Numbered from the stretch's first letter, positions 17,365-26,528 are shown. The stretch: DNA of 64,000 bases from Mucispirillum schaedleri ASF457 (GCF_000487995.2 NZ_CP097562.1:1113001-1177000); one strand, 5' to 3'. Numbers and translations: made by a program. Notes: generated by a model from the letters alone, not told the origin.

Positions 17365-18678
17365 ATGAATAAGAAAAAAATAAGTTATGTAAGTTTGGGC
17401 TGTGCAAAAAATCAGGTTGATTTTGAATATTTAATAGGTGAGCTTTCAAATTACGGCTTTGCGGCAGAAACGGACCCTGCAAAATGTGATGCTGTTATTA
17501 TTAATACATGCGGTTTTATTGAGCCTGCTGTTAAAGAGGCTGTAGATAATATACTTCAAATGGAAAATCTTATATCTAAAAAAGCAAAATTAATAGTTAC
17601 AGGCTGTATGGTTGAAAGATATAAAGATGATATATTAAAAGAAATGCCAGAGATAGATTTTATTACAGGTGTTGGAAAGCTGAGTGAAGCAGCAGATTAT
17701 CTGTGTAAAGAGTTTAATATAGCAAAAAAAGCGGGGCAGAGTTTCAGAACAATAATTAATGCACCATATTATGCTTATGTAAAAATTAGTGAAGGCTGTA
17801 ATAATACATGTGCATTTTGTGTTATCCCAAATATCCGTGGCAGGCTTAAAAGCAGGACTATGGAAGATATTGAGCAGGAAATTGAAATGCTTGCAGCAGA
17901 TGGTGTAAAAGAGATTATTATTATAAGTCAGGATACTACTCAGTATGGTATGGATATATATGGTGAAGAAAAGCTGATACCGCTTATGAAAAAACTTACA
18001 GAAAGGTTTGATAATCTGCTTTTTAGAATGCTTTATTTAAATCCGGAAGGTGTAACAGAAGAAGTTATTAAGTTTGTGGCAGAAACAAAAAATGTTATTA
18101 AATATTTTGAAGTGCCAGTTCAGCATGCAAGTGATAAAATACTTACAAAGATGAGGCGTGCTTCTACAAGGCAGGTTATAGATAATGTATTTGATACAAT
18201 TAGAAAATTATGCCCTGAAGCATTTATCCGCACTACATTTATTACAGGTTTTCCGGGGGAAAGTGAAGAAGATTTCAATGAGATATGCAAATTTATAGAA
18301 GATAAAAAGCCTGATTATGCTGGTTTTTTCCCATATTATAAAGAAGAAGGCTCTATTGCATATAATTATCATGATGATATTGATGAGAAAACAAAAAAAT
18401 TAAGAATAAAAAAGCTGCAAAGCATGCAGAAAAAAATAACAAGTGCCAGATTAAAAGAATATAAAAAGAAAGAGTTTATATGCTTTATAGATAAAGTAAA
18501 TGATGATTTTGAGTTTATACTTGAGGGCAGGGCATTATTTCAGGCACCAGATACTGACGGTAAACTTTATGTAACAGATGGTATTGCAGATAATGGCAGC
18601 GGTCCATACAGATGTATTATTAATAAAATAGCATATCCAGATATATATGTTACTTTTTTGGAGAATAATAATGGCTAG
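17365..18678 (+). CDS. rimO: Ribosomal protein S12 methylthiotransferase
   Basis: RimO is a radical-SAM enzyme that methylthiolates an Asp of ribosomal protein S12. The N-terminal UPF0004 domain begins SLGCAKNQVDFE and binds the auxiliary cluster through three Cys (the first at residue 13). The radical-SAM motif CNNTCAFC follows near residue 147. The C-terminal TRAM domain ends near YVTFLENNNG. SLGCAKN and 437 residues favour RimO over MiaB. Its 3' end overlaps the BamD-like gene by 8 bases. Confidence 0.95.
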   Translation: MNKKKISYVSLGCAKNQVDFEYLIGELSNYGFAAETDPAKCDAVIINTCGFIEPAVKEAVDNILQMENLISKKAKLIVTGCMVERYKDDILKEMPEIDFITGVGKLSEAADYLCKEFNIAKKAGQSFRTIINAPYYAYVKISEGCNNTCAFCVIPNIRGRLKSRTMEDIEQEIEMLAADGVKEIIIISQDTTQYGMDIYGEEKLIPLMKKLTERFDNLLFRMLYLNPEGVTEEVIKFVAETKNVIKYFEVPVQHASDKILTKMRRASTRQVIDNVFDTIRKLCPEAFIRTTFITGFPGESEEDFNEICKFIEDKKPDYAGFFPYYKEEGSIAYNYHDDIDEKTKKLRIKKLQSMQKKITSARLKEYKKKEFICFIDKVNDDFEFILEGRALFQAPDTDGKLYVTDGIADNGSGPYRCIINKIAYPDIYVTFLENNNG

Positions 18679-19612
18679 ATTTTTATATATTTTACTAATA
18701 ATTTTTGCCTTATATGGCTGTGCAAAGGAAGTGGAGCTTGATAAGCCTGCATCATATTATGAAGAGATGGGGGATAGTCTTGCATCAGAAGGCAAGTTTG
18801 TAAAGGCAGCAGAAAGATATGAGCAGGCTCTTGTTCGTGCTGAATCTCCAGAATATGCAGCAACTATCCAGCTTGCTCTTGCAGACAGCTACTTTTTAGC
18901 AGGTAAATATATAGATGCAATTCCTATATATGAAGTATATTTAGAAGTATATCAAGGCTGGGAAAGTGCAAAACTTGCCACTGTCCGTGTAGGGCTTGCA
19001 TACTTTAATTTAGTCCGCTATGCTTCTCAGGACCAGACAAACACAGAGCGTGCATTATTTTATTTAGAAGAAGTAAAAAATAAATATCCTGATTTAGTGG
19101 AAGAATACGATGTTGATTTAAGGATACAGCTTTTAAGAGAGCGTCTTGCTAAAAAAGAAATGCAGATAGCTTTTTACTATGCAAGAATATTAAAGCCTGA
19201 GTCTGAAATTTTAAGATATAAATATGTAGTAACACATTACAGTGATACAATATATTATGGTGAAGCAGTATATAAGGTTGTAAAACTACTGTTAGAGAAA
19301 GATGAGCTTGATGAAGCAGAATATTATCTTTTAAAATTAATAAGTGATGATAAAGAAAATAAATATGTAGAAAAAACTCAAGAATTAATATATAAATATA
19401 TAGATAAAAAAATATATAGATATATAGATAAAAAAGAAAAAGAGCGTTTAAAAGCATTAAAAGATGGCAAATCTGTAAAATCTAATGAAAATGAAAATAT
19501 GGAAGAAAAACCTGAAGAAACAGTAAATGAGCCTGAAACAGAAGTTAATCAGCAGGAAAATCAAGAACAGCCAGCACAGGAAGAAAATAATATCCATAAT
19601 AATCAAGATTAA
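18671..19612 (+). CDS. bamD: BamD-like outer membrane assembly lipoprotein with acidic C-terminal tail
   Basis: The ATG at 18671 has a GGAG site and gives a lipoprotein signal (ARFLYILLIIFALYGC) with Cys as the lipidated residue; the lipobox LYGC is slightly off consensus. Then come TPR-like repeats in the BamD order: DSLASEGKFVKAAERYEQAL, LADSYFLAGKYIDAIPIYE, MQIAFYYARIL, and YAEAV-like segments. Typical BamD proteins have about 240 residues. This one has 313, because of a repetitive KYIDKK stretch and a 60-residue Glu/Asn/Gln-rich tail. BamD helps BamA insert outer-membrane proteins. A general TPR lipoprotein is the alternative. Confidence 0.72.
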   Translation: MARFLYILLIIFALYGCAKEVELDKPASYYEEMGDSLASEGKFVKAAERYEQALVRAESPEYAATIQLALADSYFLAGKYIDAIPIYEVYLEVYQGWESAKLATVRVGLAYFNLVRYASQDQTNTERALFYLEEVKNKYPDLVEEYDVDLRIQLLRERLAKKEMQIAFYYARILKPESEILRYKYVVTHYSDTIYYGEAVYKVVKLLLEKDELDEAEYYLLKLISDDKENKYVEKTQELIYKYIDKKIYRYIDKKEKERLKALKDGKSVKSNENENMEEKPEETVNEPETEVNQQENQEQPAQEENNIHNNQD

Positions 19613-19656
19613 TCTGTTCTTAAAGAAATGAATTAATAATAATATAAAGGTGAAAT

Positions 19657-20928
19657 ATGTTAGATTTAAAATTTATCATCAGTAACTTAGAAGAAGTAAA
19701 GGAAAAGACAAAAGCAAGAAACTATTCATTTGATTTTGACTGCCTTATTCAAAAAGATGTTTTAAGAAAATCAGTTATTAGTGAAGTAGAAAAATTAAAA
19801 GCAGATAGAAATGCTGTATCAAAACAGGTAGGCATATTAAAAAGAGAAGGCAAAGATACTACAGAGCTGCAGGAACAGGTAAAAAGAGATGCAGGCAGAA
19901 TGCAGGAGCTTGACAGCAGATTATCAGAAATAGATGAAGAAATACGAAGTATGCTTTTAAATATTCCTAACCTTATAGATGACACAACGCCAATAGGCAA
20001 AGATGAAACAGAAAATGTGATAGTTAGAAAATGGGGCGAGCCAAGAAAATTTGATTTTGAGCCAAAAAACCACTGGGATATAGGGGTGGATTTAGGAATA
20101 ATTGATTTTGAAAGAGGTGTAAAAATAGCAGAATCCCGCTTTAATGTTTTAGCAGGGCTTGGTGCAAGGCTGGACAGAGCTATTTCATCATTAATGCTTG
20201 ATATGCATAGAGAAAAAGGTTATATAGAAATGAGTGTTCCTTATCTTGTTAATACAAAATCAATGGTGGGAACAGGTCAGCTTCCAAAATTTGCAGAAGA
20301 AGCATATATATGCGAAAGGGATAATTTATATCTTATATCAACAGCAGAAATCCCTGTTACAAACTTATATTCAGATGAAATATTAGATTTAAAACAGCTT
20401 CCAGTAAAAAATACATCTCTTACAGCATGTTTTAGAAGAGAAGCAGGAAGCTATGGTAAAGATACAAAAGGGCTTATTAGAAACCACCAGTTTAATAAAG
20501 TAGAGCTTGTAAAAATATGTGCTCAGGATAAATCAGTAGAAGAGCATGAAAGTTTAACTCATGATGCAGAGATGGTGCTGCAGGCATTAAATCTTCCTTA
20601 CAGGGTTATGGCATTAAGCTCTGGTGATTTAGGTTTTTCAAGTGCTAAAACTTATGATTTAGAAGTATGGCTTCCTGGTCAGAACTGTTACAGAGAAATA
20701 TCTTCATGCTCTAACTTTAAAGATTTTCAGGCAAGGCGTGCAAATATCCGTTACAGAGATGCAGATGGCAAAGTCAAATTTGCCCATACATTAAATGGCT
20801 CAGGGCTTGCAGTTGGCAGAACTCTTGTGGCAGTTCTTGAAAACTATCAAAATGCAGATGGCTCAGTTGTAATTCCAGAAGCACTTCGTCCATATTTAGG
20901 CGGACTTGATATTATTAAAAAAGGTTAA
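19657..20928 (+). CDS. serS: Seryl-tRNA synthetase
   Basis: SerS charges tRNA-Ser and tRNA-Sec with serine. The 423 residues comprise the N-terminal coiled-coil arm that grips the tRNA (about residues 30-105, Lys/Glu-rich), then class II motifs: motif 2 FRREAGSYGKDTKGLIRNHQ and motif 3 LNGSGLAVGRTLVAVLENYQ. The sequence ISSCSNFKDFQARR contributes to the active site. The start has an AAAGGTG ribosome site. It lies 5 bases before the RsmI-like gene. Confidence 0.97.
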   Translation: MLDLKFIISNLEEVKEKTKARNYSFDFDCLIQKDVLRKSVISEVEKLKADRNAVSKQVGILKREGKDTTELQEQVKRDAGRMQELDSRLSEIDEEIRSMLLNIPNLIDDTTPIGKDETENVIVRKWGEPRKFDFEPKNHWDIGVDLGIIDFERGVKIAESRFNVLAGLGARLDRAISSLMLDMHREKGYIEMSVPYLVNTKSMVGTGQLPKFAEEAYICERDNLYLISTAEIPVTNLYSDEILDLKQLPVKNTSLTACFRREAGSYGKDTKGLIRNHQFNKVELVKICAQDKSVEEHESLTHDAEMVLQALNLPYRVMALSSGDLGFSSAKTYDLEVWLPGQNCYREISSCSNFKDFQARRANIRYRDADGKVKFAHTLNGSGLAVGRTLVAVLENYQNADGSVVIPEALRPYLGGLDIIKKG

Positions 20929-20933
20929 TATTA

Positions 20934-21596
20934 GTGCCAGTTTTATATGTTGCAGGGGTATCTATAAGTGAAAATATAAAAGATATCCCTGAAAAAACAT
21001 TAAATGTAATAAATAAATGCAGTGTAGCAGTTGGTGAAGAAAGAAAAGTATCTTTAAAACTTTTAAATGCAGCTTCAAGCAGTGCAAAGCTTTATTTAAT
21101 AAACGAGCATACAGAAGATAAGGAAAGATATGAAGTATTAAAGGCTGTGGAGCAGGCAGAATATTCTGTATTTTTTTCAGATGCTGGCACACCCTGCATT
21201 TCTGACCCAGATTATAAATTTATAAGTATGTGCAGGGACAAGGGAGTTATAATAAAAAGCCTGCCTGGACCAAGCTCAATAACTTCTGCCATAAGTGTAT
21301 CAGGTATTAATTCAAAAACATTTTTTTTTGCTGGTTTTCCACCTAGAGAACGCGAAAAACGGAAAAAGTTTTTTGAAAACATAGAAAAAAGCAGTGTTAC
21401 ACAGGTATTTATGGAACGCCCTTATGCTCTTTCTGCCACATTAAAAGATATGTTATTTTTTAAAAGAAAAGTAAGCATATCGCTAAATCTAGACTGTAAA
21501 GATGAAGTTACATATTATGACTATCCTGATAAGTTGTTAGAAAAACTTGATGGAGTAAAAGCACCTTTTGTGATAGTAGTAAGTGGAAGAAAATAA
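20934..21596 (+). CDS. RsmI-like tetrapyrrole-methylase-family methyltransferase
   Basis: At 220 residues this SAM-dependent methyltransferase has RsmI features: SDAGTPCISDPDYKFI, LPGPSSITSAISVSGI and FFFAGFPPRER. RsmI 2'-O-methylates C1402 of 16S rRNA. The protein is shorter than usual (about 280) and starts with GTG. The N-terminal LYVVATPIGN-type motif is replaced by LYVAGVSISENI, and the C-terminal domain is missing. It may be a diverged paralogue of RsmI; a second copy elsewhere in the genome would settle this. It is not one of the cobalamin methylases. Confidence 0.75.
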   Translation: MPVLYVAGVSISENIKDIPEKTLNVINKCSVAVGEERKVSLKLLNAASSSAKLYLINEHTEDKERYEVLKAVEQAEYSVFFSDAGTPCISDPDYKFISMCRDKGVIIKSLPGPSSITSAISVSGINSKTFFFAGFPPREREKRKKFFENIEKSSVTQVFMERPYALSATLKDMLFFKRKVSISLNLDCKDEVTYYDYPDKLLEKLDGVKAPFVIVVSGRK

Positions 21597-22469
21597 TAAA
21601 GAATTCTCTAGACTTATCCAAAAACTTTATATATTTTTGAGTGTAGTAATATTTTTACACTGCATATATTTTTGAAACACTAATATATGTTTTCCTGAGA
21701 GAATGCAAGCGAGCGAAGGAACTATTAAACATTATTATTATAGATACTTCGCATTTCGGTTCAATAAGACAGGGAAGCAGGCTCAGGACGAGCCGTCTTT
21801 AGTGAGCGATAGCCGAACTTGTTTCGGCAGAGTGTGCTTTAAAAAATACAAGGATGTATTTTTTAATAAAGGGTAAATAAAGATACTTCGCCTTTCAGGC
21901 TCAGTGTTACTAAGGTAGGGACAGGAAGTCCCGTCTGAAAGTAAGCGACGGGAGCATTTACTGCGACAAAGTGTTATTTTTCAAATTCAAGGACGAATTT
22001 GAAAATAAAGGACAATTAAGATACTTCGCATTTCGGTTCAGTAAGACAGGGAAGCATGCTCATTAAGATATAATTTTACGAGTATCAGTATCTTACTTAA
22101 ATTTGCATAATTTTTTGAATGCAACAGTATCTTTATACTGCATATATTTTGAAATACTAAAATATGTCTTCCTGAGTGAGTGAAAGCGAGCGAAGGAACT
22201 ATAAAAACAGATAATTTAAATATAGTCCACTCTGATGCAACAAGAGATAATTTAGATTTTTTGCCTTTAAAAAATCAGGCTAAAAATGACTGTTGCACAA
22301 ATTTTTTGGATAATGCCAGAAGCATCTTTTTATCTGTAAGTCTATTTTATCATTGGTAGAAGTCAAATATTTGTTAAAAATTTTATTTGTGAAATTATGA
22401 TAAGATAAATAATATGTTTCTGATGTTGTATCCTAAATTTTCTTAATAATTAAGCTATTACTAAAATTT
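21597..22469. repeat. Complex repeat region between convergent rsmI-like gene and mutS
   Basis: This 873-base stretch has no convincing ORF. It has a nested repeat organisation. A unit ending GCGAGCGAAGGAACTA is present at about 21656-21723 and again at about 22135-22201. A unit beginning GATACTTCGCATTTCGG is at about 21743-21784 and again at about 22021-22061, with a related GATACTTCGCCTTTCAGG at about 21892. Between these lies the hairpin array. A partial copy of the palindromic element ends with CAGGCTAAAAATGAC at 22290, followed by an AATTTTTTGGATAA motif. From about 22320 to 22469 only AT-rich sequence is seen. Confidence 0.75.
21718..22052 (+). ncRNA. Candidate CsrA/RsmA-sponge RNA: array of GGA-loop hairpins (locus 1)
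   Basis: Nine GGA triplets occur in 335 bases, and four sit in loops of perfect hairpins. Hairpin 21780-21794 is GGCTC-AGGAC-GAGCC. Hairpin 21841-21864 has a 9-base stem around AAGGAT. Hairpin 21918-21932 is GGGAC-AGGAA-GTCCC. Hairpin 21978-22005 has an 11-base stem around AAGGAC. The second contains ATACAAGGATGT, which matches the published CsrA SELEX consensus RUACARGGAUGU at every position. A further hairpin at 21812-21828 (GCCGAA/TTCGGC) lacks GGA. A stem at 21930-21952 competes with the third. I saw no clear promoter or terminator, so expression and strand are inferred. Confidence 0.4.
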
Positions 22470-25013
22470 TTATAGAGCTGCTTTTTTCTTTAAATCGGTT
22501 AAAATCTGTATAGCCTGTATAGGTGTAATATTATCTATATCTATAGATTTAAGCTCATCTATTACGGGATGAGAATTATCAAAAACAAGTATAGGCTGCA
22601 CAAATCTTTGTTTTTGCTTAGGCAGCTTTTTTTCCTGCATAAGAGAAATGTCTTCATGGTTTTCTAAATCAGAAAGAACTTCGTTTGCTCTTTTTATAAC
22701 ACTTTCAGGAAGTCCAGCCATTTTGCCTACATATATACCATAGCTTTTATCAGCTGTTCCTTTTATGACTTTTCTTAAAAATATAACTTCATTATCCCAC
22801 TCTTCAACACTTACAGTATAGTTTTGAGCACCTTTTCCTTTTTCGCCTATTTCTGTAAGCTCAAAATAATGGGTGGCAAATAATGTTTTAGCACCAATAT
22901 TATTTAGTATATATTCAGCTACTGCCCATGCTATAGAAATACCATCAAAAGTGGATGTTCCTCTGCCTATCTCATCAAGTATAATAAGTGAATTTTTGGT
23001 AGCATTTTTTAAAATATTAGCAGTTTCAACCATTTCAACCATAAAAGTAGATTCTCCCCGTGAAAGGTTATCGCTTGCACCAACTCTTGTAAAAATCCTG
23101 TCAAGCAGTGGAATTTCTGCCATATCAGCAGGAACAAAGCAGCCACAGTGAGCCATAATTGCAATTAATGCACTGGAGCGAAGATATGTGCTTTTACCGC
23201 TCATATTAGGACCTGTTATAATTAAAAGCCTGTTTTCATCATTATCTAAATAAAAATCATTTGGCACAAACGCATCTTTACTTTTATTTTCTACAACAGG
23301 ATGTCTGCCTTCTTTTATATTTATTATACCATTTTCCAGTATTTTTGGGCGACTGTAATTATTTTTTATGCTTATATTTGCAAAAGCTGCAATAGTATCT
23401 ATCTCTGCAATAAGTTTTGCAAGCTGTCTTAAATTATCAGCCTGACTTGAAGCATATTTTCTTATATCTTGAAAAATAGAATACTCTATATCTGCAAGTT
23501 TTTCTTCTGCATTTAATATTTTATTTTCTAACTCTCTTAATTCATCTGTAATAAACCGCTCACTGTTTGCAAGGGTCTGTTTTCTTTCAAAGTATGCTGG
23601 CATTTTTGCTGCATTTATTCTTGAAACTTCAAAATAATATCCAAATACTTTATTATAGCCTATTTTCAGCTGACTTATACCAGTTGCCTTTCTTTCTCTT
23701 TCTTCTATTTCTAATATTAATGATTTGCCATTATGTTTAATATCCCTAAGTTCATCAACATGGCTGTTATACCCGCTTTTTATAATTCCACCCTCTTTAA
23801 TAGCAGCAGGTGGCTCATCATTTATTGATTTTTCAATTAAAAAATATAATTTTTCCTGAGCATCAAGTTTATATTTTGCAAATATATCAGGCACTGATTG
23901 CAGCATAGCATCAAGCTCTGGAATATTTTTTATAGAAAGTTTAAGCCATATTAAATCCTTTGGTGTGGCTCTGCCTGAAATAAGTCTTGATGTAATACGC
24001 TCTATATCAAATATATTTGATAAAAGTCCATTAACTGTGCTTAAAAACGACGGGTTATTTATAAAATATTCCACAATATCAAGCCTTGTATTAATCTGGG
24101 CAGTATTTCTCAAAGGTCTTGTAATAGTGTTTTTTAAAAACCTTGCACCCATTGGTGTAGATGTCTGGTTAAGAATAAAAAATAAAGTATTATCTTTTCC
24201 GTAATCAGATGTTGTAAGCTCTAATGTAGAAGAAGCAACACTGTCTATTATTAAATTATCTGCATCATTTAATGTAACAGGCAGCATAAGTTTTGTTGTA
24301 AGTATCAAATCATCAAGATAATCAAGGACCATAGCTAATGCCCAGATATATCCTTTATCTTCAATGAATAATGCTTTTTCACTTGTAACAGAGTAATGAG
24401 AAAGAACTCTGTTTAGTGCTGTATTATAATGCTTTCCAGAATTTCTTATAGTAACAGGTATATTATTTATATCTACATCAATATTTGCAATAATTTCCTT
24501 TGCTTCCATTGAATGAGTATTTTCTTCTAATGTATCTACTGGTATAGTTTTTAAATATGTTTCTCCAGTAGTAACATCAACTGCTGCCATGTATATTTTA
24601 TCAAGTTCTGCATAAAGACTTATTAAAAAGTTGTTATCAAATGCAACAACTGCTTCATCATCTATTGCTGTTGCAGGTGTAACAACTCTTGTAACTCCCC
24701 TTTTAACAACACCTTTAACAAGTTTAGGGTCTTCCAACTGTTCGCATATTGCTACTTTTTTACCTGCTTTCAAAAGTTTAATAAGGTATGGCATATAAGA
24801 ATGATAAGGTATACCGCATAAAGGTATTTGATTTTCTGATGATTTGTTGCGGCATGTGAGAGCAATACCTAATATTTTAGAAGCTGTAAGAGCATCATCT
24901 CCAAACATTTCATAAAAATCACCCATCCGAAAAAAAAGAATAGAATCTGGATACTGCTCTTTTATATCATAAAACTGTGCCATTGCTGGTGTAACATTTT
25001 TTGGTTTTTGCAT
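22470..25013 (-). CDS. mutS: DNA mismatch repair protein MutS
   Basis: MutS recognises mismatches and recruits MutL. The 847 residues have the MutS1 order: mismatch-binding domain with FRMGDFYEMF (Phe-x-Glu), connector and lever domains, clamp, then the ATPase domain with Walker A ITGPNMSGKSTYLR and Walker B SLIILDEIGRGTSTFDG, plus the ATHYFEL motif. The C-terminus ends shortly after a linker that mentions LEN and IDNITPIQAI, as in other MutS1 proteins. It is the last gene of a minus-strand operon (HIT, lapA, lapB, mutS), 17 bases after lapB. Confidence 0.97.
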   Translation of the reverse strand: MQKPKNVTPAMAQFYDIKEQYPDSILFFRMGDFYEMFGDDALTASKILGIALTCRNKSSENQIPLCGIPYHSYMPYLIKLLKAGKKVAICEQLEDPKLVKGVVKRGVTRVVTPATAIDDEAVVAFDNNFLISLYAELDKIYMAAVDVTTGETYLKTIPVDTLEENTHSMEAKEIIANIDVDINNIPVTIRNSGKHYNTALNRVLSHYSVTSEKALFIEDKGYIWALAMVLDYLDDLILTTKLMLPVTLNDADNLIIDSVASSTLELTTSDYGKDNTLFFILNQTSTPMGARFLKNTITRPLRNTAQINTRLDIVEYFINNPSFLSTVNGLLSNIFDIERITSRLISGRATPKDLIWLKLSIKNIPELDAMLQSVPDIFAKYKLDAQEKLYFLIEKSINDEPPAAIKEGGIIKSGYNSHVDELRDIKHNGKSLILEIEERERKATGISQLKIGYNKVFGYYFEVSRINAAKMPAYFERKQTLANSERFITDELRELENKILNAEEKLADIEYSIFQDIRKYASSQADNLRQLAKLIAEIDTIAAFANISIKNNYSRPKILENGIINIKEGRHPVVENKSKDAFVPNDFYLDNDENRLLIITGPNMSGKSTYLRSSALIAIMAHCGCFVPADMAEIPLLDRIFTRVGASDNLSRGESTFMVEMVETANILKNATKNSLIILDEIGRGTSTFDGISIAWAVAEYILNNIGAKTLFATHYFELTEIGEKGKGAQNYTVSVEEWDNEVIFLRKVIKGTADKSYGIYVGKMAGLPESVIKRANEVLSDLENHEDISLMQEKKLPKQKQRFVQPILVFDNSHPVIDELKSIDIDNITPIQAIQILTDLKKKAAL

Positions 25014-25030
25014 TTCTACCTTAGTTATTT

Positions 25031-26131
25031 TTATTTTGGATAAATGCTGTCATAAGCACTGCATTTTGGACAGTCATCTTTATACTGGTTTGTTTCAAAA
25101 CCACAGTTTCTGCATTTGAAAGAATATGTGTCTTTTACTATATGTCCTATAAATTTATTATTAAATTTTTCTGCCAATACTTTCGCCGCTATTATTTTTG
25201 AGTCAGGCTGCTCAATATATGATTCTAAAATAATTTTAGCACTTTCTTTTTCATTATTATATTCATATTTTTCAGCTAATGCTATATGGATAAATGGATT
25301 TAATGCACCTTGAGATGCCTGCTGCCTTAAAAGGTTAGTAAGGTCGCCTTCTTTTCCTGCTGCAATATATGCTTTTTCCACATTTTTAAAGTCGTTCATA
25401 TCACGGAGCAGCCCTTCTTCTATAACCTGCTGAAATTCGTCAACTGCTTTCTGCACTTTATCAGTTTTTAAGAATAAAAGCCCTTTTATTATCCTTGCAG
25501 GGCGGCATTGTCTGTTTTTTTCCAAGGCTGATTTAATATGTTTAAAAGAAGCCTGCGGATTTGCAGCATTGACAGCTTTTTCTACCATACATTTTTCAAA
25601 AAAGCCCGGAAGATATTTACCTGTTATTTTATTATATTTTATATGGTATTGCAGAGCATTATCATAGCTTTGAGAAAAAAGTGCACTTTTTGCCATAATT
25701 ATAATATTATCAGGGTTGTTCATTACCTGATGTTCATTCTGCAAAAGTGATACTGCCTTTGCATATTGACCTGCAAGCATATAATCTTCTGCTAACTCAC
25801 CAATTAAAGCATTTCTAAAATCTTTATCAAGTTCATTCTTTCCAAGCATCATTTCATGTATTTGAGCAGCACGGGTAAAGTCACCTTTTCTTCTGAATAA
25901 AAAACCAAGTATTAAATATATTTCAGGGTTTGCACCGCCTTTAAATGCTATATCTTTCAGTATATCAATGGCTGTATTGTCATCGCCGTTAAAAAAGGCA
26001 GAAAGGGCATTTACAACAGAAATACTTGTTTTTTTAGGCTGTTTCACAGTGTTTTTTCTAGTTAAGAAAAATATAAAAACTACTGCTATTATTATGGCTG
26101 TTGATATGCTTGCAATCTCTGTATAGCTCAT
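25031..26131 (-). CDS. lapB: LapB (YciM)-like LPS assembly/regulation protein
   Basis: LapB is an inner-membrane-anchored TPR protein that in E. coli regulates LpxC degradation and LPS assembly. The 366-residue protein has one N-terminal membrane segment (IASISTAIIIAVVFIFFLT), about nine TPR-like repeats, and a C-terminal rubredoxin-type zinc site made of CRNCG and CPKCS. This layout is diagnostic of the family. It lies 4 bases downstream of lapA, as in many proteobacteria. Confidence 0.9.
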   Translation of the reverse strand: MSYTEIASISTAIIIAVVFIFFLTRKNTVKQPKKTSISVVNALSAFFNGDDNTAIDILKDIAFKGGANPEIYLILGFLFRRKGDFTRAAQIHEMMLGKNELDKDFRNALIGELAEDYMLAGQYAKAVSLLQNEHQVMNNPDNIIIMAKSALFSQSYDNALQYHIKYNKITGKYLPGFFEKCMVEKAVNAANPQASFKHIKSALEKNRQCRPARIIKGLLFLKTDKVQKAVDEFQQVIEEGLLRDMNDFKNVEKAYIAAGKEGDLTNLLRQQASQGALNPFIHIALAEKYEYNNEKESAKIILESYIEQPDSKIIAAKVLAEKFNNKFIGHIVKDTYSFKCRNCGFETNQYKDDCPKCSAYDSIYPK

Positions 26132-26135
26132 AACA

Positions 26136-26528
26136 TTACCTTAATGCATCTTTTATATCATTTTGAGTATTTTCTGAAGTTGTTTCTGTTTTATTTGTTT
26201 CTTCTATAACTGCTGGACTTTCCTGTTTTGCAGGCTCACTTGAAATAGTTAATTTCTGCAGCCTTTCTATTTCCTGCTGTTCTGCTGCAATTTCTTTATT
26301 AAGTTTTTTAATTTTACTTTTTAATGCAAGACTTTCACCCCATACTGCTAATGCACCAATAACTATACCTATAAAAAGAGTAATAATTACAAGCAGAAAC
26401 AAGGGAATATTATATACTGCAATATTCATAAGCGGTTTAAATGTAACAGTTTCCACATTACTTACAGAAAATATTATAAGATAGCCAATAAATACAGCCT
26501 GTATAACCAGTTTAAATATTCTTATCAT
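26136..26528 (-). CDS. lapA: LapA-domain (DUF1049) inner-membrane protein
   Basis: The 130-residue protein has two membrane helices (about residues 6-25 and 40-65) followed by a long coiled coil (LKSKIKKLNKEIAAEQQEIE) and a disordered Glu/Thr-rich tail. FSVSNVETVTFKPL fits the LapA signature. It works with LapB in LPS assembly control. Its start lies inside the upstream HIT gene (17-base overlap), with a GGAGGAAC ribosome site, implying translational coupling. Confidence 0.88.
   Translation of the reverse strand: MIRIFKLVIQAVFIGYLIIFSVSNVETVTFKPLMNIAVYNIPLFLLVIITLFIGIVIGALAVWGESLALKSKIKKLNKEIAAEQQEIERLQKLTISSEPAKQESPAVIEETNKTETTSENTQNDIKDALR

Noticed and set aside
19149-19457. A 102-codon minus-strand frame rich in Leu, Tyr and Ile opposite the BamD-like gene
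   Set aside because: Composition (LFLYLYIYIFFYLYIYI) is the complement of the repetitive KYIDKK coding region; there is no start signal.
21718-22052. CRISPR array interpretation of the repeated hairpins
   Set aside because: Repeats are not identical, spacing is irregular, stems differ in sequence, and no cas genes are in the window.
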